A stretch of 64,000 nucleotides of DNA from Brachionus manjavacas (GCA_019054805.1 JAHQIY010000025.1:248001-312000), one strand, 5' to 3'. Positions 34,620-45,784 are shown, counted from the stretch's first letter. Notes: generated by a model not told the origin, from the sequence alone. Numbers and translations are program-made.

Positions 34620-36075
34620 CAAAAAATTATTTAATTTATTATTGAGTTTTTTCTAATTAAAAATAAATTAAAAAGGAAAAATATTTTATTTAATTTTGTT
34701 GATGGCTACTAGGCTCTATTGAACGAAAAAATTCATGAATTATCCAAAGAAAGTATTTAGAATCGTAAGAGATAATAAGACAGGCAAAAGTTCACTTTTT
34801 TTAATACGTTCAGCTTGCATAATTTGGCGACCAGAAATTTTGAGCGCACAATGAGCCGATCTTGTGATCGTTCGCCTAAATTATGGCCGTACTCGTGATT
34901 TTTATAACTTGGCGCACAGAATTCACAGAATATTTGATTAACCGGTCACGTGACTTATTAGATGATCATTATCTGAATCAGGTTTGCATTAGTTGTTAGT
35001 TATTCAATAAACAGCTGAAAGATTTATTCTATAACTTCCTTAAACAGCCTCCTCTGATTCATTATTCTATAAGGCAGAAAATAAATTAAATATTAGTAAA
35101 ATTGATCACAGATTAAGAGAGCTCTGAGAAATAGATAATTCAGTTCAATTGATTAATAGACTTGTCTCTGAGTATCAGAGAGGCTTTAATTCAAGATTTG
35201 TTTCGAATTCTACTCCTCTATGTAGCTGCTACCAAATTAAACAAAATTCTCTGGCTCTTTCGACAACATTCAAAGTTCATTTTGATATTTATATTATTTT
35301 TATTCTTTTATTTTTCCAATTCTTCTGACTTTTGATGTCAACTTAGACCAATTTTGGCTATATTTTATTATAAATGAAAATTTAAAAAATTGTCTCATTT
35401 GATCTAAACTGCCTATTTTGTCTCAAGAGAGGGAGATGATGAATATGAATCATATGAGATGCTAAACAGGATAAACAATATCGATATATGAACTATCAAA
35501 TAAATTGTATTTATCAATTCTGTAATAATTATATGACGTCTTATCGGTTGTCACAATTTTTACATCTAAATGAACCCATTTAAAAAAATTTATTTTTTAA
35601 TTTTTTTTTAAATATTTATCTGAAGGGACCTAGGTTCAAACGGAAGTACAAATAAATATTTGATTGAGAACCTAGCATGAGAATTTTCAATCAAATAAAC
35701 TTTTGCAGGATTATCCTTGAAATGTTGATATGTTCAACATACGATTATTTAATCTATTATTGAATTTTTTAATTTAAGATAAATTAAATAGGAAAAAATG
35801 TTTTATTAAATTTTGTAGATGGCTACTAGACTCTATTGAACGAAAAAAATTCATGAATTATCCAAAGAAAGTATTTAGAATCGTAAGAGATAATAAGACA
35901 GAAAAAAGTACATCCTCTGAATTCACGAGCCGTTCATAATCGATTGTCACAATTTTTACAGCTAAATGAGTACATACTTGAATATTTATCAGAAGGGGCC
36001 TAGGTTCAAAGGAAAGTATAAGAATAAATAATTGATTGGGGTAACCCAGCATCATACATGAGAATTTTCTATTGA
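34620..36075. repeat. Partially duplicated repeat blocks
   Basis: 34620-34795 recurs at 35742-35906 (shared GATGGCTACTAG, TCTATTGAACGAAAAAA, ATTATCCAAAGAAAGTATTT, AATCGTAAGAGATAATAAG). A second pair, about 35545-35720 and 35940-36075, shares TTGTCACAATTTTTACA, CCTAGGTTCAAA and CATGAGAATTTTC. Between them (about 35090-35290) a plus-strand frame with one stop looks protein-like (LVSEYQRGFNSRFVSNSTPL). The set could be a broken LTR-type or other retroelement, but no diagnostic motif was found. Confidence 0.45.
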
Positions 36076-36622
36076 GGATTATCTTTGAGCTGCTTTTTTA
36101 TTCAACTAAGCTTGAATCAAATTGAACATCTTGCATATAATTAAAATAAATTAAAAAATGTCCATGTCTAAAGTTAAATGCAAAAATTAACAACAAAAAT
36201 TTTGTCATCAAAAGAATCAAAAGAACATTTTTAATAGATCGTCGAAGAAAATTTGTCATTTTATTCTAGTCTAATTACATACAGGATAAAAAATTCAAAA
36301 ACTAAATAAATGATTGACCAAGAAAATCAAAAAAAATCCAAAAGTAATCCAAAAGTAGTAAAGCTTCAAGTCTAGTTTAGGTTATTTATGTTATTCAGTT
36401 TGTTTTATTTAAAAGTTGCTGGGTTAGCTAGCGAGCGATTAGCATCTAGATCAAAATTTATTATTTTCATCAAGTGTACATATACATTATGATAATTATT
36501 TCCATTTTTGCTGTATATGATAATAAATGGACCAGGCAGATTAGTAGATGAATAATGCACAAATAAAATTGATTAGCTGTAACGATACTAATTTCTTCTG
36601 CACACTCTAGAACAAATAAACA

Positions 36623-36643
36623 AGAGAGAGAGAGAGAGAGAGA
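36623..36643. repeat. (GA)n microsatellite upstream of the LRR-Ig gene
   Basis: A perfect GA dinucleotide run of about ten units lies about 400 bp before the start codon. GAGA tracts occur in invertebrate promoters and 5' UTRs, but no function is shown here. CA/TG-rich GTGTGAGTGAGTG sequence follows at 37003-37030, just before the ATG. Confidence 0.7.
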
Positions 36644-37049
36644 ACAAAAATCGATTGATTTTCAAAACAAATCTAACTATATATCAATACAATGCTCGCT
36701 GCTTCTCAATGTATCGTTACAATCTTTCCAAGTTATTCTTCCATTTTGTATTTGTTCGCTCTCAAATCAAGTCGAATACTTAGTTTTCTGTTCATTTAAG
36801 CTAGTGAAAAAAAATAAAAAAATATGAATAAAAAATGCATCAAAAAATGCATACATTTATTATAGAATAAAAAAAAAATCAAAAAAAAAAAAAACAAAAA
36901 ACAAAAAATCCACTTCATGTGTTCATGAATTTTTGTTGTTGCTGCTGTTCAATTTTTAATTCAAACTTTTTTTTAAATTAATCTAGATGAACACAATGTA
37001 ATTGTGTGAGTGAGTGTTTGTGTGTGTTGAGAGTGCATAAAGAACCAAT

Positions 37050-40000
37050 ATGATCAGATACCAAATTCTACTTGTTGTTCATGTGGTGGTGAGCAGTGTG
37101 GCGAATTGCCAAGCGGCGACACAAATTTTCAATCAGCTGAACGCACGGCTCCACTGCGAATCCAAAGATCACGACGGCGACAGCCTCATTTTGAACTGTA
37201 CACTCTCGAACGGACTGGCGAACGCAAATGGACAAGAGGCGGGAGTTTTGATCAGCAGCGAGTCGGTGCAGTCGGCGGGCACCATTCAAAGCGTTAATTT
37301 GCGCGTGGGCCTCGACTCAAATTGGCGGACCCCATGGGAATCGCTGTACATCAACCCGAACATTGTGCGCTCCATAATCTGGCGCCATTCGAAACTGAGC
37401 GAAATGGGCCAGTACTCGTTCAAAGAGCTGCAGTACTTGCAGCGCATCGACCTCAGCTTCAACAAACTGACCCATTTGCGCAGCTATGTCTTCGCCTATT
37501 TCCAAATCGACGTCCACGAACTGGACTTGTCGCACAACTTATTTCACACGGTGCCCCACGACATCTTCGAAAGCAAGCGCTTGCAAAAGTTGCAAATTTT
37601 GAGACTCAACAAGAACCCGATTGTGCAGCTGGATGGCCAGTCGTTCCGCCAAATTCGAGCCAACATAAAAACACTGGAGCTGAACGATTGCAAAATTCGC
37701 TCCATCGAGCCCAACACGTTCACAGACATGCGGCAACTGGACTCGTTGTCGCTCGTCGGCAACCACTTGCGCACTCTCCACTACGACAACTTCAAAAATC
37801 TAAATCTCAGAGTGTTGTACGTGCACGAAAATCCGTTCAACTGTGACTGTCATCTCAGATGGCTTCTTGACTACATCAAAAATATCGACTATCAACAGCA
37901 GCAGATGTACGACGCGCCCAAGTCCGAGCAGCAGCAGCAGCAGCAGCAGCACAGCTATTTGCCGCCAGGGATGTCAGTGGCGGTGGCCGCCCAGCGTCTT
38001 CTAAAATGCGACCAGCCCAACTCGCTCAAGTCAAGACAAAACTTTTTGCTCATCAATCCGGACTCGTTCATGTGCGACATTCAAATCGGCTTTCGGGATC
38101 AAATAGACGAGGCCGGCTACGAGTTGGGCAGCGATGCGTTGCTCATTTGTGATGTGTACGGCGACCCGGAGCCCGACGTCTATTGGAGCTATGGCCAAAA
38201 GCCGATTGGCAAGGGCCTGCAGAACGTCGACGAAAAGTACTATGTGAACGAGGTGCGGCTCATTCCCAATCCGAGAAGTGCCGTCAACGTGTACACGTTC
38301 ACCAACAAGACCAGTGAGCTCAGAGTCAAACATTTGCAGCCCAACGACTTTGGACTGTACACGTGCACCGCCGAAATAAAAGGCTCCAACAATAGAAAAA
38401 CAATTGACTTTAGGCTGAAACAAGTGAACGGCAACAATGCGGCACTGGGCTCCGCCGCTGCTCACTATTTTACTTTGCTGGTCAACAAAACGTTGTCTCA
38501 CTTAAAGTTGGATCAATTGGCCAACTCGACAACTCTTTTGGCCTCATTTCTAATCACCGCCATTTTGCTACTCTTTGCTCTGGCTGTTGTTGTGTTGGCC
38601 ATTTGCAAGTGCTGTTCTTGTTGCTGCTGTTCGAACAAAACGGACAAAAACAAGAAGAAAAAGAACGTGATGATGATGAGCAAAAAATTGATTCACAATA
38701 GAGAAATGGTCAATTTAATTGAGAATAGAGACACAATGGACGCTCACAGCTCAACAACAACAGCTCACAACATGCTACATCAACATCAACATCAACACCA
38801 ACACCAACACCAACATCAACATCAACATCAACAACTTCAAAACTATTCGCACTTGACCAACGACAGCTCGGCCACTCTCCTCTCATCGAACAAAATGTCC
38901 AACAGCATACGCATGGCCTATCCGAACATCAACGAAATCTACGCCAACCATTCGCTCTTGACCACCACGTCAACCACAACAGGCTCCACATATCCCACCG
39001 CCACCATCGCCACCATCGCCACCAATCACATTGCCATCGACACCTCCAACCAAAATCCCAAGTACCACCACTTGCTGCCGCATCAAACAATCGACAGCTA
39101 CTACGACGACTTGAGATTCAACAATTGCGACGACTCGCCGCACCATCAGCTCAACTACGCTTCGCCGCACAGAGCTCAAAGCTCAATGTCCTATTCGCCA
39201 CTAGTGCGCCGAGACGACCCCACAGTGCCCTTGTACGCCACTCTAAAGCCCAAGATGTCCAGCGGCCAGCACCAACGACAATACACTAGCAACTACGTCC
39301 AGTACTCGACCATTCACAGGTCGACGCCGCCGCCACCGCCGCTGCCGCCCTTGCCCATGGCCAGACGAGTCAACCACTATGCCGCCACTGGACCACTAGT
39401 GCAATTGCCACCACCACCACCACCGCCGCCGCCGCCACCGGCCATGCCGCCCCTCAAGCCCAAGCGCACATTCGAGTACGCCAAAGAGTTGGAGTGCGGC
39501 GAGAGTGTCTGTGACGAGCCTGTCCTCGAACAAAGCGACTGCGACATCAACTACCAAACGTACAAGAGAATTAGACGAAAGCCGACCAAGGCCAATTTGA
39601 ACAAAGTAGTGAGTTCGAATCGTGTGCCGAACAGCTCGACCACTTCACTCGACGAAGAAGATTTGGACTTGAACGACTTGAAAGACTTCGAAGATGTCAC
39701 CTTTGACAATTTGAGAAAGCCCAACGAAGACAACGAGCAAGTGGGCCAGTGTGCCGCCACTCGTTTTAAACAACACGTGCACATCAAAAAATCTCAGCTG
39801 ATCTTGCTTCAGCAGGGCTTGAAAAAAAATCTGCTCGAGCACTCACAACCATCGAACAATTCGCAGCAGTCGTTGCTGCTTAAGTCGTCTTCGTCCTCGT
39901 CGGACAAATCTTCCAGCAATGGCAATTTAAATGCCAACCAAGAACAAGAATGGGCAACCAGTCAATCCAATGATGACAAGACTCGAGCTCATTGTGCTAA

Positions 40001-40061
40001 TCAGGCTCAATCCAATCTTGACCATACTGATGAGAAAATATATGAAGAAACCGAAATTTAG
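37050..40061 (+). CDS. LRR-Ig transmembrane receptor, Kekkon-like
   Basis: Single-exon protein of 1,003 residues. Signal peptide 1-22 (ILLVVHVVVSSVANCQA); cysteine N-cap about 35-110; five or six leucine-rich repeats about 110-260 (LQRIDLSFNKLTHL, HELDLSHNLF, LQILRLNKNPI, LDSLSLVGNHL); LRRCT 258-344 with NPFNCDCHLRWL; one Ig domain about 350-455 (CDVYGDPEPDVYW to DFGLYTCTAE); transmembrane helix about 492-518 followed by a cysteine cluster; long cytoplasmic tail with His-Gln repeats (575-595), two polyproline runs (about 760-797) and a C-terminal ETEI, a class I PDZ ligand. LRR-Ig-TM with a PDZ ligand matches the Kekkon/LRIG/LINGO group, which modulates receptor signalling and neural adhesion. 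Unusually, a polyglutamine insertion sits inside the LRRCT. The gene is far more GC-rich than its surroundings. Confidence 0.9.
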   Translation: MIRYQILLVVHVVVSSVANCQAATQIFNQLNARLHCESKDHDGDSLILNCTLSNGLANANGQEAGVLISSESVQSAGTIQSVNLRVGLDSNWRTPWESLYINPNIVRSIIWRHSKLSEMGQYSFKELQYLQRIDLSFNKLTHLRSYVFAYFQIDVHELDLSHNLFHTVPHDIFESKRLQKLQILRLNKNPIVQLDGQSFRQIRANIKTLELNDCKIRSIEPNTFTDMRQLDSLSLVGNHLRTLHYDNFKNLNLRVLYVHENPFNCDCHLRWLLDYIKNIDYQQQQMYDAPKSEQQQQQQQHSYLPPGMSVAVAAQRLLKCDQPNSLKSRQNFLLINPDSFMCDIQIGFRDQIDEAGYELGSDALLICDVYGDPEPDVYWSYGQKPIGKGLQNVDEKYYVNEVRLIPNPRSAVNVYTFTNKTSELRVKHLQPNDFGLYTCTAEIKGSNNRKTIDFRLKQVNGNNAALGSAAAHYFTLLVNKTLSHLKLDQLANSTTLLASFLITAILLLFALAVVVLAICKCCSCCCCSNKTDKNKKKKNVMMMSKKLIHNREMVNLIENRDTMDAHSSTTTAHNMLHQHQHQHQHQHQHQHQHQQLQNYSHLTNDSSATLLSSNKMSNSIRMAYPNINEIYANHSLLTTTSTTTGSTYPTATIATIATNHIAIDTSNQNPKYHHLLPHQTIDSYYDDLRFNNCDDSPHHQLNYASPHRAQSSMSYSPLVRRDDPTVPLYATLKPKMSSGQHQRQYTSNYVQYSTIHRSTPPPPPLPPLPMARRVNHYAATGPLVQLPPPPPPPPPPPAMPPLKPKRTFEYAKELECGESVCDEPVLEQSDCDINYQTYKRIRRKPTKANLNKVVSSNRVPNSSTTSLDEEDLDLNDLKDFEDVTFDNLRKPNEDNEQVGQCAATRFKQHVHIKKSQLILLQQGLKKNLLEHSQPSNNSQQSLLLKSSSSSSDKSSSNGNLNANQEQEWATSQSNDDKTRAHCANQAQSNLDHTDEKIYEETEI

Positions 40062-41301
40062 AAGCGCTCACTACTTGATTTCTTGTTTATTACTATCACT
40101 ATTATTACTATTATTATTATTGTTGCCTTTACTCTACCTTTTATCGATTTCACATTGATTTATTTAGTGCACTCAATAACATGTACATTATCTATATAAC
40201 ATGATAGATGGATAGAAAGATAGATAGAGATGCATAGAGATGCATAGAGAGAGAGAGACAGACAGACAGAGACAGAGAGAAGAAGAGAGAAAATTGACTT
40301 TGAAAAATTGCAGACTGCTGAGCAACGAAAGGCTTATTTGTTTTGCCTCAGTATTTTTGTCTCACACTCAAAATGGTCACAAGTCTTACATTATTGTTTT
40401 GTCAATGTTGTTTTTTTTTTTTTTTTTTTTTTAATTTTTCTAAAACAATTTTGATCTCTCATTGAAGGTTTTTTATGTAAAAATTTCAAGCAATTTTTTT
40501 TTCTTTAATCAGTTTTGTAATCAATCAAACTTTTTTATTAAAATAAATATAAATACATTATTTATTTATTTTAAAGTTGATATGTACCAGACTCAAAGTT
40601 GAACAAATCGAAATAGGTTGAAATTTTAGCGACTAATCTGAGTGATTTAGATCAATTTATAGAAATCATGTATATTGAAATAGCTACAGAAAAGACAACG
40701 CATTTGGTATTCAATGAATATCCTGACTCTAGGATGAAAAGACCTAAAATTTCAATCTCTATAAGTAAACCAATCTCTATTTAGCCAAAATCTTGATTTT
40801 ACGAAGTTATTCAAGAGAACGGAAATTCGGCAACCTATTTTGAAAGGAAAATTATTTGATCTAAGGAAATTTTGATATTGCGAAACCTTGACTTAGCGAA
40901 GTTAAGATTTCGTAGTTAATAAATTCATTTTCTATTAAAAAACTCTTGAAACTATACTTATTAGTATAGTAGCTTTTCTTAGTAGTATAGGAAGCAAACA
41001 CGCCAAGACGATTCGAAACACCATTCGACATGTTTTAAAAAAAAAGGTTATTTTTCATTCTTTATTTCTTTCTTATTCGAACTGGCCAATTTTTGTAATC
41101 AATTTTATTCTCTTTTTTGTAACTAAATTTTAAATTTTAACAAATGAACTCGAACATTTTTTATCATTTTTTCGATAGCAAGAGGGTTTAAACGAAGGCG
41201 AAAGCCATTCGAACCCAGGAGTAACCCAAAATTATATTTTTAATAAAAAAAATAAAAAGTATAGAAGCTTTTATTAACAATTTGAAGATTAACAAATAGT
41301 T
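40062..41301. other. 3' flank of the LRR-Ig gene with microsatellites
   Basis: A GATA/GACA/GA-rich purine microsatellite spans about 40203-40290 and a T-run of about 22 lies at 40411-40432, probably within the 3' UTR. A small repeat (GAGGGTTTAAACGAAGGC) at 41178-41260 matches 13040-13115. No other gene is seen. Confidence 0.5.
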
Positions 41302-41649
41302 GGGGTTGTGAAGTTCTTTTCAATTCGATCTTTTCAATTCAGAAAAACTTGAATAACTTTTTTACTAAAAGAGATAATTTAGTTCTGTAAAATGCTTAAT
41401 TATAAGCAAATTTGCTTAATGCAGTAAAATAAGTCTGCAAAATACTCTGCATTTTCCTGCATTTTGCACTTAGAATACATTAAAAAGTATTCTAATCAAG
41501 AGTGCAATTACATTGCAGAGTTTTTGCAGACAAATATTTTTGGATTAAGCAAAGTTGCTTAACCATTAAGCATCTCACAGAACTAAATTATCTCTTTTAG
41601 TAAAAAAGTTATTCAAGTTTTTCTGAATTGAAAAGAACTTCACAACCCC
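41302..41649. mobile_element. Palindromic MITE with 9 bp target duplication
   Basis: The 348 bp element is nearly a full palindrome: arms of more than 100 bp begin GGGGTTGTGAAGTTCTTTTC and end with the inverse, CACAACCCC. It is flanked by the perfect 9 bp repeat CAAATAGTT (41293-41301 and 41650-41658). The 9 bp duplication and long terminal repeats point to a non-autonomous Mutator-like element. The outer TTGTGAAGTT is shared with the element at 7183-7665. Confidence 0.9.
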
Positions 41650-42039
41650 CAAATAGTTGGAGAAAGTTGTAGCCGGAAAGATTCAATTAAAAAGATCCAA
41701 GGCATGGTAAGTTGTGAAAACCAAGGATTGATTGATTCAATTAACTTTGTTTTTCTGTGTTTAAAAATTGGAAATTTTCAAGAAAACTTAAAAGTATTAT
41801 CAAACTTATTAAAATATTAAATATTAAATTAATTATTTATTTTTTTTTATTTATTTATTCTTATTTTCTATTGTAAATATTTTTAATCTTTTTTTTTTTT
41901 TACATTTAATGCCTATGAGGCGCTCTTTTGAATAAATTAGTTAATTAAAATACGAAAAGTAAAAATTTCATACCAAAATGTAAAATTTTGCCAAAAATAA
42001 ATTTGTATAACTCATTTACTGAAAAAAAATAAAATTGAT

Positions 42040-42535
42040 TTTTTTGTAATGATGAAGGTCACAAGATTGCAAGATGTCCTGTTAAGAACCAGCCTAGCGA
42101 AAATGTAATCAAAAAGGACATCTAACTCAGAAATACTCATTAGCTGAGAGACTTAAATCGATTTAACGAGCTAAAATTTCAGAAGAATGAGATGAAATTT
42201 TTCAAATAGAAACAAGCGTGTTAGACATGATTACCAAAACTCCAGATCTTCCAAAAAACGAATCTACAAATGAGGAATCTCTCTTGTCCTCACAATCCTG
42301 TCAAAAGTATACACACACCAGTTTTACTAGTTTATCTAAATAAAGATTCTGAACAATTTAACAGCTCAAATTCGGAATTAAAACGATTAAAAAAAAGGAT
42401 CAAGCTAAAGATCAAGAAGACTAAGGATCAAGCTAGTGACCTTAATGACGTTTTTCAAGACAACAAAAATTGGCTCACGTTAAATGAAAACCATATCGAT
42501 TTTGTACAAAAACAACACAGCTCAAATATACAATG
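42040..42535 (+). mobile_element. Retroelement ORF1 remnant with zinc-knuckle half
   Basis: The plus strand reads FFCNDEGHKIARCP, a C-x4-H-x4-C zinc-knuckle half typical of retroelement nucleic-acid-binding proteins; the first cysteine is missing. A polar, lysine-rich region follows (ITKTPDLPKNESTNEESLLS, then after a frame change SSNSELKRLKKRIKLKIKK). Stops and the frameshift show decay. Confidence 0.5.
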
Positions 42536-42779
42536 AAGAAAAATTGAGTCTATCTTTCTCTAAGAACAAGTAACTGATTACACACTGGAATTGTCTTCAT
42601 TTAATAGGAGGCTCCATCTCTTAGGTAATTTTTTAGCTCAAAAATGTCTGACATTGTCTTGCTCAATGAATTAAAAAAAATTTGAGTGAAGCAAATATTT
42701 ACCTTTAGTTTTTTCTTCATTAATTGACAAAATTACCGATTTTAATGTCCTAACGGGTGTTCAAAAAAGGTTGACACGG

Positions 42780-43120
42780 GCTTTTTAATATAAATTCTGG
42801 TGATTGAATCCAAAAATTATGAAATTTTAGGGTGAAAATGGAAATAGTTTTGTTATCTACTTTAAGTTTAATGCAAATAAGTTCTTGATTAAAAATGTCA
42901 AATGAGAAATCTTGAACAAAGTCAAGGCTCTTTTTTATAAGAACACCGACACCACCTCCGTGGGCAGAGCGAGGATTTCTGATTGAAATATACTAGTTGA
43001 ATTTTAAATAAAAGTTGCTTTCAAGTACACAAACTTTTGTTTCGTTTAGAAGCACTAAATCAGAGGATGCTTATTGCAATAACTCTTCAAGAAGTGATAT
43101 TTTATTTAAGATATAATTAA
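42780..43120 (-). mobile_element. LINE endonuclease remnant
   Basis: The minus strand reads ASSDLVLLNETKVCVLESNF, then NPRSAHGGGVGVLIKKSLDF, then ELICIKLKVDNKTISIF. This is the core of an AP-type LINE endonuclease (the LNETK and GGGV.IL pattern). It points opposite to the ORF1 remnant just upstream, so the two are separate insertions or a rearranged copy. Confidence 0.7.
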
Positions 43121-43675
43121 AGTTACATTAAGTAATAATTAAATTACCCGACGTACCAGAATGAAAATCAAAAGAAGAAAAAGTTGAATAATTATTATTA
43201 TATAAAGTTTGCATTTTTTTTTATTAGGGGAATTTAAACGAATTAAAAAATAAATAAAAACAACGCGTTTAAATGTTAAAATCACGGGCTAATTGACTCT
43301 TTTAAATTCGTAATGGCTCTTAACAAAGTGTAAATGAGCCAGAATAGAATTTTTTTTACTTATATGATCAATTAAATGGTTAACTTAATTTAAAAAGATA
43401 ATTTAACTTAATTTTTAATATTTGTATTAATTTAATATTTTTATTTTCTGCCTATGGGGCGTTAAATTTGAATTTAATTTAAATTAAAATAAATAAATAA
43501 TAAAAATAATTAATAGGTTTGTGATCAAGAGATCAATGCTGAAATTCAACATTCAAGCTATCAATTTACAATAAAATCAATTTGATCTTTGTTGACTTTG
43601 TAAATTTGTGATTTTTATAATAAAATCTTAATTTTTAATTTTTTTTAAAATTTTATTTAAACTAAATAAATGAAG

Positions 43676-43735
43676 TGCTAATCAGTCGGCTATGACAAGA
43701 TCACTTGCCCGTTAATTAACCTCGAAATTGGAAAA
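43676..43735 (-). repeat. LINE-type 3' end, minus strand
   Basis: Its reverse complement (TCGAGGTTAATTAACGGGC, then GATTAGCACTTCATTTATTT) matches 16228-16300. A degenerate 3' tail. Confidence 0.45.
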
Positions 43736-43749
43736 AAATTGGTAATGTT

Positions 43750-44075
43750 AAATCAGAATTAGTGGTGTTCCACAAGGATTGGTCCTCAGACCTCTTTTAT
43801 TTGTTATTTTCATAAAAGATTTGTCCGAATCTTTAAGAAATGAAATGTAATAATAGTTTATGCTGATAATATGAAAATCACTGCGGTGGTTAACCAGTTT
43901 GAGGATATCTTATCTTTGCAAAGCTATATAAATACTTGGGAAAATGATTTAAACATAGAGAAGTGTAAAGTTATGCAAATTGGATATAAAAATCCTCTTT
44001 TTACAAACAAAATTTTTGATAAACATGGAACAGATTTATTAAACAAAACAAATAATTTAGGGGCCATGAAAAGAT
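43750..44075 (+). mobile_element. LINE reverse transcriptase fragment
   Basis: The plus strand reads SGVPQGLVLRPLLFVIFIKD (with GVPQG), then after an indel VYADN in place of YADD (43859-43870), then WENDLNIEKCKVMQIGYKN. This is the centre of an RT domain from a dead CR1/L2-like copy. Confidence 0.7.
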
Positions 44076-44532
44076 AGTTACAAGAGAGCTAATTAAAAAT
44101 AGTTCATCATGCTTCAACTTTATTAAAAGCAGGGATGTAAACTACTGGGACCGTTTACTAATAATAAATGTCGCTAAGCTCGTTAAACTCTTTTAAAGCA
44201 AGTTTCGATGAATGATTTATGGTAAAAATGAATTAAGCTTTTGAGTAGACTTTTTCGATTTATCAAGATATTGATTTCATTATTTAAACAAGACTAATCA
44301 CCAAATTATTATCAGCATTCTTTTAGAAAAATACTTCTTAAAAATGTAAAAAATTTCAGTTAACTTTCTTATTCAAATTTTAAATAAGACAAAATTAGAA
44401 TCAAATTATTAAAATTTCACTCATTTTTTAGTTCGTAAAGCTTTATTAAATACATACATTTGTTATATTACATTTATATATTTATAGAAAAGCTTAAAAT
44501 ATACAATCATCATTTAATTCAAAGCTGAGAAA

Positions 44533-44900
44533 ATGAAAACCAAATTATTAACTAAAGTACACAAGGATGCTTTGCACATAATATGCCATCTTTTAATATT
44601 TTTTTTTGATAATAAAAGGTCATCAAAATCAATTCGAATTCTTGGTTTAACACAACACGACAGTTGACTCAAACAACTTTGAATAAATTAAATACCGAGA
44701 AAGCCAAGACCGGAAAAGCCAAGTCCCAAAATGCCAAGAGCCAAAAACAACAAGTATATAAAGCAACAGAGGCTTACGATGCATATAGCTATTTTGACAT
44801 AGAAAAAGAAATGGTAAAATATAGACTACCACAGCCCACATCTCTTCCGCCAAAAGAAAACATCTGGTGCCCGGAAAAATTCGATCGTAACCAGATTTAG
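44533..44900 (+). CDS. NDUFV3: NDUFV3, complex I accessory subunit
   Basis: NDUFV3 (the 10 kDa flavoprotein-module subunit) sits on the N-module of mitochondrial complex I. Two exons fit: 44533-44556 and 44619-44900, joined in phase 0 across a 62 bp GT-AG intron, giving 101 residues. The core, YKATEAYDAYSYFDIEKEMV then KYRLPQP, matches the conserved C-terminal segment of animal NDUFV3 ([21 protein letters not shown] type). The N-terminus (MKTKLLTKVIKINSNSWFNT) is basic, hydroxylated and free of acids, as expected for a mitochondrial presequence. A lysine/glutamine-rich linker lies between. The frame upstream of exon 2 is open but has no ATG, which supports the short first exon. AATAAA lies at 44941-44946. 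Confidence 0.85.
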
Positions 44901-45784
44901 CCTAGTTTTCAAAAAATCCTAATTAAATTTATCGTAAAAAAATAAAACTAACTAATTTTATTTAATAAATTGAAAAGCATTGTCTACTTGTCAAAATGAA
45001 TTTAAAACTAATTAATTTTTATTTTATAAGCTAATTTTAAATATGAAAAAATTTAATTTTTCTTTGCTGCCTCAATTTGCATTTCTCTTTAAAGAAAATT
45101 CTTAAAGTATTTTTCACGGTACCAATGAACAAACCTTCTGGTGGATTTTTACAAATTCACTGATCAATCTAGTAGCAAAAGATCCTGTGTTAATTATTTT
45201 TTGCCTTACATCCAAAAAAATCAAGAGAATCCTTTTTTTAAAACTCAAACCGATTTTGATAAGTCTTACTAGAGACGTGATGAATTTTTTAATATTAATA
45301 AAATAATCATTTGTAAATTTGTTAAAATAAAAATTGTTTTAAATTTTTTTTTCTAAGTTAAAATCTTACTTACTTTTTATGACAGTGTATGACTGATTTT
45401 TTTCTGAAATTTTCTATAAAGAGGCATAACATCTGGTGCCCGAAAAATGATAAACATGAAACTTTTAAATTGAAATTTTTTATGGCTCATAAACATTTCC
45501 ACTTATGTTTTCGTAATATGTCTGATATGACATAATATGTACTTTAGATCACAAATAATGCGAGCTAAAAATTATGTAAAATTTTTTTCAAAAAAAACAA
45601 ATTGTCATTGATTTTCATCATTATTATAATTACAAAATTTTAATATCTATTTTATAAAAAATTTAAATTTAAACCTTGAATCGAAGGTATTAAATTTTTC
45701 CATTAATCATGAAATTAAATTAAAATAAAATGCTTGGTTTTTTTATATACTACGTCCCCTGAAAAATGTAACATTTTACAGATG
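44901..45784. other. NDUFV3 3' flank, no gene seen
   Basis: AT-rich. At 45424-45446 the sequence AACATCTGGTGCCCG-AAAAA repeats almost exactly the end of the NDUFV3 coding exon (44858-44880), suggesting a short local duplication or a shared inserted repeat. Confidence 0.5.

Noticed and set aside
37317-38501. Long antisense and alternative-frame open frames over the LRR-Ig gene
   Set aside because: They are by-products of GC-rich coding DNA; none has recognisable domains, and the sense frame has clear LRR, Ig and TM features.
38775-38835. CAACAT-type tandem repeat as a satellite
   Set aside because: It is in frame within the LRR-Ig protein and encodes the His-Gln run of the cytoplasmic tail.
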